DNA from: XYD2-FULL-39-9 sp964363685
GTDB taxonomy: Bacteria; Patescibacteriota; Patescibacteriia; Magasanikbacterales; GWA2-37-8
DNA: 9,399 nt
Reading direction: 5' to 3'
Assembly: GCA_964363685.1 (NCBI GenBank)
Contig: CAYIJG010000041.1
Span: forward strand, 1-9,399
Shown here: piece after piece, positions 1 through 6,308 of the stretch
Numbering within the stretch: position 1 is the first letter of the stretch
Layout of the letters: the number at the start of each line of letters is the position of its first letter
Notes under the pieces: generated by a model
The model's input: only the letters and a program-made list of their open reading frames with translations
What the model was told of the DNA's origin: nothing
The model's database searches: none
Program-made: the position numbers and the translations under genes

Positions 1-940
1 ATACCGCTTGACTTAACTTATGCTGAAAGACTGGTAAATCACTAGCCACCACCGGCACCTCGCATGCTAAAGCTTCTACGGCTACTAGTGAAAATGATTC
101 GTAATCAGATGGCACTGCTACACAGGTAGCTATGTTATAATACTCCACCAATTTTTGCTGGTCTTGGCAAGGACCAATAAATAGAACTTGATTATCAACT
201 CCCAAATCTTTGGCCAATTGTTGACATCGATGCAATTCATAGCCACCCCCAACTACCAATAATACAAAATTAGAATCATTTAGCAATTTTACGGCTCGTA
301 TAAGTAAATCTAATCTTTTTAAGGGCAAAATATTGCCGACAAATAAAATTATTTTTTTATCTTTTATTTCCGTCAAGTCTAAATCTGCAAAATTTGGCGA
401 TTGCTGTTTGAATATGTCTAAATCAACACCATTAGTAATATCTATAATTTTATCTTTGAAAACAGTTTTTAAATATTTTGATTCTCTAAAACTTGGATCC
501 ACAAGCATTATTTTTTTAGCTTTAGCAAAAACAAGGCGCGGCCAGATGGCATCGTATATTTTTTGCAAAAAAGATTTCAGCCCAGTAGTTTGCGCATCCA
601 TATGATAGGTCACAACCAGCGGCGTCGGGGAAAAACACAGCCATTCGGCGCCACCATAAAATGGATAGTGCAAATGAACAATGTCGAAGTTATTCTTTAA
701 TTGTTTGAGGACTTGAGGCACTAGACCGGCATCTCCCATTTTAACTAATGCTTTTAACCTAACAATCTTAAACGGAAATTGCTTATCATGTTCTTGATAA
801 TCGCTTGTACCGGGGTAAGCTAAAGTAAAAACCGTGACTTCGTGTCCATGTCTAGCTAAAAACATTGCCTCGTCCGCGCATACCGAGCCCATCCCGCCGA
901 TCTGCGGAGCAAACGTGGAAACTATATGGGCAATACGCAT
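1..940 (-). CDS. GT4-family glycosyltransferase (group 1), partial at its C-terminus
   Basis: An open frame starts with ATG at 940-938 and runs without a stop through the left edge, giving 313 residues; roughly the last 50-80 are missing. It is a GT-B fold retaining glycosyltransferase that should move a sugar from a nucleotide-sugar donor to a growing lipid-linked saccharide at the inner face of the membrane. Visible marks are an N-terminal MRIAHIVSTFAPQIGGMG with the Gly-rich acceptor loop (15-18), ITNGVD (168-173) at the interdomain link, LFVGNILPLKR (199-209) opening the donor domain with the usual basic pair, VVGGG (229-233), and the EX7E motif E281/E289 in YESFSLVAVEAL. It is the fourth gene of the SDR-GT2-DUF2304-GT4 operon, and only one base separates its ATG from the preceding TAG, suggesting translational coupling. 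There is no clear Shine-Dalgarno. The sugar specificity cannot be read from sequence. Confidence 0.93.
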   Translation of the reverse strand, partial: MRIAHIVSTFAPQIGGMGSVCADEAMFLARHGHEVTVFTLAYPGTSDYQEHDKQFPFKIVRLKALVKMGDAGLVPQVLKQLKNNFDIVHLHYPFYGGAEWLCFSPTPLVVTYHMDAQTTGLKSFLQKIYDAIWPRLVFAKAKKIMLVDPSFRESKYLKTVFKDKIIDITNGVDLDIFKQQSPNFADLDLTEIKDKKIILFVGNILPLKRLDLLIRAVKLLNDSNFVLLVVGGGYELHRCQQLAKDLGVDNQVLFIGPCQDQQKLVEYYNIATCVAVPSDYESFSLVAVEALACEVPVVASDLPVFQHKLSQAV

Positions 941-941
941 A

Positions 942-1283
942 CTATTTTATTAAGGATTTATCTTTTTCATCCAAAGAAATTTTTCGAGTCAGCTTGGTAA
1001 TATCTCTGTTTAGTATTTCAATCTTTACCATCAACTTAAATATAAGAAAAAATATAGCAACCAGTGCCACATACACCACCAAATCAGAACCACGACCGAT
1101 ACCAACAAATCTTGCTATATAAACTGTTGAATCAGGTAAAAACACAACGACTGTGGCCAATACCCAAAAAATAACCCAGCCTGCCATGCCAGCAGAACTT
1201 AAATCGCCGGCTCGAAACCGACTAACAACTTTAAACAAAGCAAACAAGAAAAAAACTACCAGTAATATTTGAATAAGAAACAT
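942..1283 (-). CDS. DUF2304-family small membrane protein
   Basis: The protein has 113 residues and about three hydrophobic segments (roughly 2-20, 33-50, 67-86), followed by a charged tail rich in Lys, Asp and Glu (87-113) that probably forms a short cytoplasmic helix or coiled coil. The segment GRGSDLVVYV (63-72) entering the third helix and the following KIEILNRDITKLTRKI match the conserved core of DUF2304 as I know it. The biochemical function of the family is not established. It lies 6 bases after the GT2 gene and 1 base before the GT4 gene. DUF2304 genes often sit next to GT2 enzymes, which suggests, by inference, a membrane anchor or partner for the soluble GT2 upstream. Start ATG at 1283-1281, stop TAG at 944-942. 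No Shine-Dalgarno is evident, so it is probably translated by coupling. Confidence 0.85.
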   Translation of the reverse strand: MFLIQILLVVFFLFALFKVVSRFRAGDLSSAGMAGWVIFWVLATVVVFLPDSTVYIARFVGIGRGSDLVVYVALVAIFFLIFKLMVKIEILNRDITKLTRKISLDEKDKSLIK

Positions 1284-1289
1284 AAGATT

Positions 1290-1979
1290 CTATTTAAAAA
1301 ATTTAGCCACCAATATATCTTGTAAAACTTTTACCCCACCACTAACATTTTGCCCATACTCAAAATACTTCACTTCTACCGGATGTTCTACAAAAACCAA
1401 ACCGTGCTCTCTGACCTGTCTGACAATTTCCGAATTGTGTGCCATACGATCTTGGGTAATATTTATTTTTTCCAAAGCTTTTTTGGATAAAATTCTAAAA
1501 CCATTATGCGCATCGGTTAATTTGAGGCCAGTTAAAAACTTATTAATAAAACGGCTGACTGGCAAAAGTATGTATCTTTTTGTCCAAGGCAGTTTAGATC
1601 TATTATCCAAAAAACGAGAACCGAAAACAACATCCGCATTATTTTTTTGCATCGCCTCAATAGCCTCCGCAATATCTGTTGGATTCAATTGCCCGTCAGC
1701 GTCAAAATGCACAACCAAACTAGCGCCATTTTGCAAAGCATACTCATTGCCGGTCTGCAAAGATGCACCTTGACCTCTATTTATTTCATGACGCAAAACT
1801 ACAGCGCCTGTTGCTTCAGCTATTTGCGCTGTTTGGTCTGTAGATCCATCATCCACAACTACAACCGTCATCTGTGGCAATCCATCCTTAATCTGCGCAA
1901 TCCGTGTACCAAAAAGGCCGCCTATAACGCGACCAATATTTTTTTCTTCATTGTATGCTGGCACTATCACAAAAATCAT
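1290..1979 (-). CDS. GT2-family glycosyltransferase, dolichyl-phosphate-mannosyltransferase-like
   Basis: The 229-residue enzyme has a GT-A fold. MIFVIVPAYNEEKNI (1-15) is the nucleotide-binding start, DDGSTD (43-48) the first acidic motif, NRGQGASLQTG (67-77) the conserved loop, and DADGQ (93-97) the DxD metal site with the adjacent Gln typical of polyprenyl-phosphate hexose synthases. DVVFGSRF (116-123) and LTDAHNGFR (154-162) are further family signatures. No transmembrane helix follows the catalytic domain, so it must be peripheral or be held by a partner; the DUF2304 protein encoded 6 bases downstream is the obvious candidate. The likely role is transfer of a sugar to polyprenyl phosphate or to a lipid-linked intermediate in surface glycan synthesis. 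Donor and acceptor are unknown. It begins 19 bases after the SDR gene stop, with only a weak purine-rich stretch (AGAAAG) upstream. Confidence 0.92.
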   Translation of the reverse strand: MIFVIVPAYNEEKNIGRVIGGLFGTRIAQIKDGLPQMTVVVVDDGSTDQTAQIAEATGAVVLRHEINRGQGASLQTGNEYALQNGASLVVHFDADGQLNPTDIAEAIEAMQKNNADVVFGSRFLDNRSKLPWTKRYILLPVSRFINKFLTGLKLTDAHNGFRILSKKALEKINITQDRMAHNSEIVRQVREHGLVFVEHPVEVKYFEYGQNVSGGVKVLQDILVAKFFK

Positions 1980-1998
1980 ATTCTGTCTTTTTTTCTTT

Positions 1999-3021
1999 CT
2001 AGTACCCCCTATCGAACATCAAAGCCTCTTTGTTGGCAATAGTATAATCAATAGTTTTTTCCAAACCATCTTGCAATCGTACTAGTGGCATCCAGCCCAA
2101 AACATCTTTGGCATAAGCCAAATCTGGCGCGCCTTTTCTGGTGAGGAATAACAAGGGCTTTTCAAAGACTATTTTAGAAGAAGAATTAGTCAATTGGATT
2201 ATTGACTTAGCCACATCAATAATCTTTAAAAGTTTATCATCGCCCAAGTTCACAATCTGTACATCTGGGGCACTCGACATCAACCGCACCATACCATCAA
2301 CCAGATCAGTAATATAACAAAGAGACGTAGAAAAAGATTCATCTCCATTTATTACCAAATCTTTACCCATCAAAGCATTCACAATAAAATCTGGTACCAT
2401 CTGACCTTCAAAAAGTTTCATGTGGGGGCCATAGGTAGTAAAAACTCTGGCGATTTTGGCATCCACGCCATAGACTTGACGATAAGTGGCTACGCAAGTT
2501 TCGGCAAAGCGCTTACCTTCGTCATAGCAAGCCCGAGGCGACAAATGGTCAACTGGGCCTTGATCACTTTCTTTAAAAATATATTTCTGATCTGTGGCAT
2601 TGCCATAGACTACCGAACTAGAAGCAAACACATACTTAGCTCGATATTTCACAGCCAAATCCAATGTACTAATCATTGAAGAAGAATTTGCCCACAAAGA
2701 TTTCATTTTTAATTTTTCAAAATCATTTGGGCTTGTCGGACACGCTAAATGATAAATCTCTTGGATACCTTGAAATTTAACTTTAAATTTATCTAACTCC
2801 TCAAATTTATCGAGATCAATCAATTGATTACTGTCGCATTTTATAAACTCAAAATCAGGATATTGCAATAAATGATTAATATTAGCTGGCGAAGAATTGG
2901 AAAAATCATCCAAACAGATTACTTTGGCTTCTTTGAGCAGGCGTTCGCAAAGATGCGATCCAATAAACCCAGCGCCACCGGTAACGAGGACGTTCTTTTT
3001 CTCAAAAATTGGAGTATCCAT
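1999..3021 (-). CDS. NAD-dependent SDR epimerase/dehydratase, UDP-glucuronate-decarboxylase-like
   Basis: The 340-residue protein is an extended short-chain dehydrogenase acting on a nucleotide sugar. TGGAGFIGSHL (14-24) is the Rossmann dinucleotide loop, with D38/D39 ending strand 2 for the NAD ribose. The catalytic Tyr-Lys pair is Y166 and K170 in ACYDEGKR. HLACPTSP (91-98), SPRACYDEGKRFAET (161-175), ARVFTTYGPHM (191-201) and the RKGAPDLAYAK stretch (295-305) place it near UDP-glucuronate decarboxylase (UXS/ArnA C-terminal type). However, the usual Ser-Glu-Val-Tyr-Gly of those decarboxylases reads SVVYG (136-140), so the catalytic Glu is Val137; it may therefore be an epimerase or another activity. 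It is the first gene of the polysaccharide operon, with its own TTGTCA-N17-TATAAT promoter and a leader of about 45 nt. AAAGG sits only one base before the ATG, too close for a normal Shine-Dalgarno. Confidence 0.9.
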   Translation of the reverse strand: MDTPIFEKKNVLVTGGAGFIGSHLCERLLKEAKVICLDDFSNSSPANINHLLQYPDFEFIKCDSNQLIDLDKFEELDKFKVKFQGIQEIYHLACPTSPNDFEKLKMKSLWANSSSMISTLDLAVKYRAKYVFASSSVVYGNATDQKYIFKESDQGPVDHLSPRACYDEGKRFAETCVATYRQVYGVDAKIARVFTTYGPHMKLFEGQMVPDFIVNALMGKDLVINGDESFSTSLCYITDLVDGMVRLMSSAPDVQIVNLGDDKLLKIIDVAKSIIQLTNSSSKIVFEKPLLFLTRKGAPDLAYAKDVLGWMPLVRLQDGLEKTIDYTIANKEALMFDRGY

Positions 3022-3073
3022 ACCTTTGATAAAATCTTAAATACTAAATTCCAAACACTAAAATTACAGTTGA

Positions 3074-3102
3074 ATTATAACACTAGCTATGCTAGTTGAC
3101 AA
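3074..3102 (-). promoter_or_regulatory. Sigma70-type promoter of the polysaccharide operon
   Basis: Read on the minus strand, TTGTCA (3102-3097) is separated by exactly 17 bases from a perfect TATAAT (3079-3074). A start near 3067 would leave a leader of about 45 nt before the SDR gene ATG at 3021. The -35 box overlaps that of the opposite promoter by five bases. Confidence 0.75.
3082..3096. repeat. Inverted repeat, possible operator between divergent promoters
   Basis: ACTAGC-TAT-GCTAGT is a perfect 6+3+6 inverted repeat. It lies in the spacer of the leftward promoter and immediately upstream of the rightward -35 box, so a dimeric regulator bound here could affect both promoters. The position and symmetry are seen directly; the regulatory role is inference. 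Confidence 0.45.
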
Positions 3103-3125
3103 TATAGCACCTTCTCCAATATGCT
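3096..3125 (+). promoter_or_regulatory. Sigma70-type promoter of the structured RNA
   Basis: A consensus TTGACA (3096-3101) is followed after 18 bases by TATGCT (3120-3125, four of six matches to TATAAT). The predicted start seven bases later is G3132, which is within one base of the 5' arm of the RNA's closing stem. That coincidence makes the promoter and the RNA support each other. Confidence 0.65.
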
Positions 3126-3130
3126 AAACT

Positions 3131-3303
3131 TGGTGGCGGACATCCCTGGAGAGGCTTGGAAACAAGCCTGGAGCTTGGACGGTCCAAGCTTTGTGGCCTA
3201 GACACTCTAAGTATCAATGGACTCAACGCATCAGCTCCCTAGGGGAGGCCGAGAGTTCGAGAAAGGACACGCTAGACCCTTTGGGGCACCCGCCACCATT
3301 TTT
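3131..3303 (+). ncRNA. Putative structured non-coding RNA, family not recognised
   Basis: About 170 nt at roughly 57% GC, against about a third GC in the flanking promoter DNA. The ends pair perfectly over 9 bp (TGGTGGCGG 3131-3139 with CCGCCACCA 3290-3298) and are followed by TTTTT (3299-3303), as in a factor-independent terminator. Inside are a 7-bp hairpin capped by a GAAA tetraloop (AGGCTTG 3152-3158, CAAGCCT 3163-3169) and a perfect hairpin AGCTTGGAC/GTCCAAGCT (3172-3180, 3182-3190). Weaker possible pairings are GGCCT/AGGCC (3195-3199, 3246-3250), CTCCC/GGGAG (3235-3239, 3243-3247) and AAAGG/CCTTT (3262-3266, 3278-3282). A TTGACA-N18-TATGCT promoter predicts a start at 3132. I find no signatures of tmRNA, RNase P, SRP RNA, 6S or a tRNA. 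The U-tract ends at the stop codon of the convergent S8 protease gene. Strand is set by the promoter and T-run; function is unknown. Confidence 0.6.
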
Positions 3304-4825
3304 ACTCCACCTTCCAACTTCCGCTAGATACATCAATGATAACTTTTTGAGTGGCTTTCCCTTTCTTCCCTACTATTATCGGGTTTGGCTCCTGACCCCA
3401 CACTCTTTCAATGTTGACAGCTGATATTGAACTAAAACCAGGCAAAACTAAATTTGATAATTTTCTAACTCCCGACAAATCCCAAGCATCAACAATTATT
3501 CTATTTTTCCCCAAACGGGCATGGACAAATAAATCGTCTTTCAAAAACCATTTGGAAGATTTGGGGAAATAATCAACTAAATTTATACTTCGCACCACTT
3601 TTCCATCTGCCAAAATTTGGGCTACGTAATTTTTTGGGTTCTTTATAATTTTGACGGTCATCACTACCGCCGGTGGAGGTGGTGTATTTTTGGCCTCTAT
3701 CGCTTTTAACACGGCTTTACCAACATTGAGCCGTCCATAACCCATCTGTCCCGCAAAACCGGGATTGAGCGAATCCACATCATCGGCAGTCTTTAGTAAG
3801 ACATCGGTTATTTGTTTAGGTCCCCAATTTGGTTGAATAGATTTTATTAAGGCGGCTGACCCAGCGACCATCGGCGCCGAAAAAGACGTCCCATACCAAG
3901 CGCCCCCAAAATCTTTATTGTACCCATCTGGAGGAGAATATTTTTGCGTGCTAAAAATAGCTTCTCCCGGAGCGGAAATATCTATACAGCTACCGTAATC
4001 AGCAAACTCACTTAGGCGATCTTCTCTATCTACCGAACCTACACCCAAAATCCAATTTTCAGAAGATTCAGCATCAAGACAAATGGGATATTGTTTAACT
4101 TTGGTTAAATTCTCATTGCCAGTAGTATCATTACGACTATTACCGGCTGCTACCACAACCAAAATGCCTCTTTTATACGCATTATATAACGCCTCAGTCA
4201 GATCTATATCTTTATTCAAGCCTACAAAACTAAGGCTAATAATACTGGCGCTATTATTTACCGCGTAATTTACAGCTTTGGCTACATTTGTAAGAGATCC
4301 GCCACCATCACTACTGAGAGCGCGCAGAGGCATTATCTTCACACTCCAGTTGAGCCCAGACCCATTTAGGCTATTATTCCCCTCTTCCCCAATGACACCG
4401 GCCAAAACTGTGCCATGATTAACTGCGCCTGAGTCATCAGACTGCAATATGGTAGGAATATTTACCGAATTGTTATTTTCCACAAAATTCCAACCACGAG
4501 TATCATCTATAAAACCATTATTATCGTCGTCAATATTATTTCCTCCTATTTCTTTTGGATTTTTCCAGATATTATTTGCCAAATCATTATTAAAGATATC
4601 TACACCAGTGTCTATAACCGCCACTACCACATTATTACTGCCGACAGTATGCTCCCAAGCTAAAGGCGCCCCGATTTGATTGTAATAGGCTTCTTGAAGA
4701 TTGAATTTTGGATCATTTGGTATTTTGGCGCTAACAGAACTAGCCAAAAAAGACGAACCAAAAAATAAAACAGCCAAAAGCCTGACTATTGATTTTTTTC
4801 CTAATTTAAAGTAAAATCTAAACAT
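3302..4825 (-). CDS. Secreted subtilisin-like serine protease (peptidase family S8)
   Basis: The 507-residue precursor begins with a Sec signal peptide: basic residues, a hydrophobic core (about 14-28) and a probable signal-peptidase cut after SSVSA (residue 33). The catalytic domain shows the full triad: D72 in VVVAVIDTGVD, H137 in NHGTVLAGVIG and S314 in GTSFSAPMVAGS, with oxyanion N229 in VVAAGNS. An Asp/Asn-rich insert (96-109, NNIDDDNNGFIDD) resembles the Ca-binding loop of many cell-surface subtilases. A TPPPP linker (381-385) leads to a Lys- and Val-rich C-terminal domain of about 120 residues that I do not recognise, probably beta-rich. No LPXTG motif or C-terminal anchor is visible. 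It should act outside the cell, on nutrient proteins, host-surface proteins or maturation of other exported proteins. An extended -10 (TGGTATAAT) predicts a start 3-4 bases before the ATG, so its mRNA is probably leaderless. Confidence 0.95.
   Translation of the reverse strand: MFRFYFKLGKKSIVRLLAVLFFGSSFLASSVSAKIPNDPKFNLQEAYYNQIGAPLAWEHTVGSNNVVVAVIDTGVDIFNNDLANNIWKNPKEIGGNNIDDDNNGFIDDTRGWNFVENNNSVNIPTILQSDDSGAVNHGTVLAGVIGEEGNNSLNGSGLNWSVKIMPLRALSSDGGGSLTNVAKAVNYAVNNSASIISLSFVGLNKDIDLTEALYNAYKRGILVVVAAGNSRNDTTGNENLTKVKQYPICLDAESSENWILGVGSVDREDRLSEFADYGSCIDISAPGEAIFSTQKYSPPDGYNKDFGGAWYGTSFSAPMVAGSAALIKSIQPNWGPKQITDVLLKTADDVDSLNPGFAGQMGYGRLNVGKAVLKAIEAKNTPPPPAVVMTVKIIKNPKNYVAQILADGKVVRSINLVDYFPKSSKWFLKDDLFVHARLGKNRIIVDAWDLSGVRKLSNLVLPGFSSISAVNIERVWGQEPNPIIVGKKGKATQKVIIDVSSGSWKVE
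4789..4817 (+). promoter_or_regulatory. Promoter of the sugar transferase gene
   Basis: TTGATT (4789-4794), 17 bases, then TAAAAT (4812-4817). Transcription would start near 4824, giving a leader of about 27 nt if translation begins at 4851 or a nearly leaderless message if it begins at 4827. The whole promoter lies inside the 5' coding end of the S8 protease gene. Confidence 0.45.
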
Positions 4826-4835
4826 AATGGTGTTT

Positions 4836-4863
4836 ATTATACCACATTTTATGTATCGGTTAA
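4836..4863 (-). promoter_or_regulatory. Extended -10 promoter of the S8 protease gene
   Basis: On the minus strand TATAAT (4841-4836) is preceded by TGG, an extended -10. TTAACC (4863-4858) lies 16 bases upstream as a weak -35. The predicted start near 4829 leaves only 3-4 bases before the ATG at 4825, so the transcript should be leaderless. Confidence 0.6.
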
Positions 4864-6230
4864 AACAGATTACCCTTTTGACAGGTGACCTGATCGGTCT
4901 CTATCTCGGCCTATATGCGGCTTTGTTTTTGAGATATCTCACTGCTCCCGGAAAAAACTTTTTGGAACTACTAGCTCCCCTAACTTTATTATTCTTTGTG
5001 GCGGTGGTAATATTGTTTATCGCTGGCCTTTACGATGTAAGCAAGACGAAAAACTCTTGGCCTTATTACCAAAAAATAATAATCAGCGCTTTGGTTTGGA
5101 TAATTTTGGGAATAATTTATTTCTATGCCAATCCAAAAAAAGATGTCTCGCCAAAAACTATTTTACTCCTCACGGCTCTAGTCGGATTTGGACTGATTTC
5201 TTTATGGAGATTTTTTTATAATAAATTTATTTCTACCACTCTCAAATATAATGTAATTTTTGCAGGCATAACAAGTGAAGTAAAAGAACTAATTGAAACC
5301 ATCCAAAAAGAACCACAGAGAGGTTATTTTGTAAATGGTGTCATCTATGAAAACGAATCTGACAAAAATATTTTATCTTCCCAAGCTGGTCTAGTTTTTG
5401 GCAAAAATATTTCCGAGCTAAACTCTCAAAGCGCTGAAAAAGCCAACATCATTGTTCTCTCTCCTAACATGACCGCCAACAAAGAACTTCTAAGAGATTT
5501 ATACAATGACCTATTCCAACAAGCCAGCATTGTCAGCCTGTCAGACTTTTATGAACTAATCATGGCTCGAATTCCACCATTTACTTTTTCTGAAGGTTGG
5601 TTTGTCGCCAACTTGCACGAACAACAGAAAAAAATTTACGATCGTTTCCGCATCTTAACTGATTATTTTTTTGCGGTTATTATCGGAGTGCTCACTATCC
5701 TAATCTACCCTATTATAGCTCTGGCCATAAAGTTGAGTTCTAAGGGTCCGATATTTTTTACTCAAAATAGAATTGGCAGACAAGGCAGTATTTTTAAAGT
5801 TTACAAATTTCGCACCATGCAATCTTTATCAGCTGATGGTAGTGCCGAAACTAATGGCCCGCAATTTGCTTCAATTAAAGACGCCCGCATTACTTCTGTA
5901 GGCAAAATCTTGCGCCTTACTCGCCTAGATGAATTTCCTCAATTTATAAACATTCTCAAAGGCCAAATGTCTATCATTGGTCCTCGCCCAGAACGGCCGG
6001 AGTTTGTCTCCCAACTTACAGAAAAAATGCCTTATTATGCTTTAAGACATCTCATCAAACCTGGCCTCACCGGTTGGGCGCAGGTCAATAATTCCTATTA
6101 CGGAACCATCGAAGAAAACCTACAAAAACTGGAATACGATTTATTTTATATTAAAAACCGCAATCTTACTCTCGATATTTCTATAATACTTCGGACTATT
6201 AATACTATTTTGAAATTGGGAGGAAGATAA
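4851..6230 (+). CDS. Polyprenyl-phosphate sugar-1-phosphate transferase (bacterial sugar transferase, WbaP/exopolysaccharide type)
   Basis: This membrane enzyme moves a sugar-1-phosphate from a nucleotide sugar onto undecaprenyl phosphate, the first step of lipid-linked glycan assembly. From ATG 4851 it has 459 residues: about four N-terminal hydrophobic segments (to about 125), a Rossmann-like middle domain starting at YNVIFAGIT (133-141), one hydrophobic helix (about 269-293), and the catalytic domain. The catalytic domain carries KFRTM (319-323), RLDEFPQ (358-364, with the Asp-Glu pair), GPRPER (377-382), KPGLTGWAQV (403-412) and LEYDLFYI (427-434), all diagnostic. An in-frame ATG at 4827 would add 8 residues, but I prefer 4851: MYRLKQITLL fits the family start, and 4827 lies only one base from the divergent protease start and about three bases after the predicted transcription start. 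It probably primes the glycan extended by the glycosyltransferases of the minus-strand operon. The sugar is not predictable. Confidence 0.95.
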   Translation: MYRLKQITLLTGDLIGLYLGLYAALFLRYLTAPGKNFLELLAPLTLLFFVAVVILFIAGLYDVSKTKNSWPYYQKIIISALVWIILGIIYFYANPKKDVSPKTILLLTALVGFGLISLWRFFYNKFISTTLKYNVIFAGITSEVKELIETIQKEPQRGYFVNGVIYENESDKNILSSQAGLVFGKNISELNSQSAEKANIIVLSPNMTANKELLRDLYNDLFQQASIVSLSDFYELIMARIPPFTFSEGWFVANLHEQQKKIYDRFRILTDYFFAVIIGVLTILIYPIIALAIKLSSKGPIFFTQNRIGRQGSIFKVYKFRTMQSLSADGSAETNGPQFASIKDARITSVGKILRLTRLDEFPQFINILKGQMSIIGPRPERPEFVSQLTEKMPYYALRHLIKPGLTGWAQVNNSYYGTIEENLQKLEYDLFYIKNRNLTLDISIILRTINTILKLGGR

Positions 6231-6251
6231 TTATTTTCAAGTTGAATGAGA

Positions 6252-6308
6252 GGAAAGAAAATTTATTTTCTTTCCCGAGTAAACGAAGAAAATACCTTAG
6301 TATTTTTT
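6252..6308. terminator. Two AT-rich hairpins between convergent genes, possible terminators
   Basis: GGAAAGAAAA (6252-6261) pairs with TTTTCTTTCC (6266-6275) around a TTTA loop, a perfect 10-bp stem. A second hairpin, AAAATAC/GTATTTT (6289-6295, 6300-6306) with loop CTTA, contains the pyrG stop codon in its loop and is followed by two more Ts on the plus strand. The site lies between the converging ends of the sugar transferase and pyrG genes, where transcription should stop. Neither hairpin is GC-rich or has a long T-run, so termination is inference. Confidence 0.4.

Noticed and set aside
333..605. Plus-strand 90-residue open frame over the GT4 gene
   Set aside because: It lies antisense to the GT4 enzyme, whose motifs are continuous through this region.
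1435..2042. Plus-strand open frames over the GT2 gene
   Set aside because: They are antisense shadows of a gene with clear glycosyltransferase motifs.
3131..3303. Identity of the RNA as tmRNA, RNase P RNA, SRP RNA, 6S RNA or a tRNA
   Set aside because: It is too short for tmRNA or RNase P and lacks their conserved cores; there is no SRP helix 8 motif; it has several hairpins instead of the single long 6S hairpin with a bubble; and the GTTCGAG word near 3255 is not in a T-arm.
3217..3327. A 36-codon plus-strand frame starting at ATG 3217 inside the structured RNA
   Set aside because: It has no ribosome-binding site, an unremarkable composition, and runs through the T-run into the antisense of the protease gene. 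The RNA structure explains the region better.
3191..3424. A 77-residue plus-strand open frame overlapping the RNA and the protease 3' end
   Set aside because: Half of it is antisense to the well-supported S8 protease, and the product has no recognisable features.
4827..4850. Upstream ATG at 4827 for the sugar transferase
   Set aside because: Possible but less likely: it adds 8 residues outside the family core, and it begins only about three bases after the predicted transcription start.
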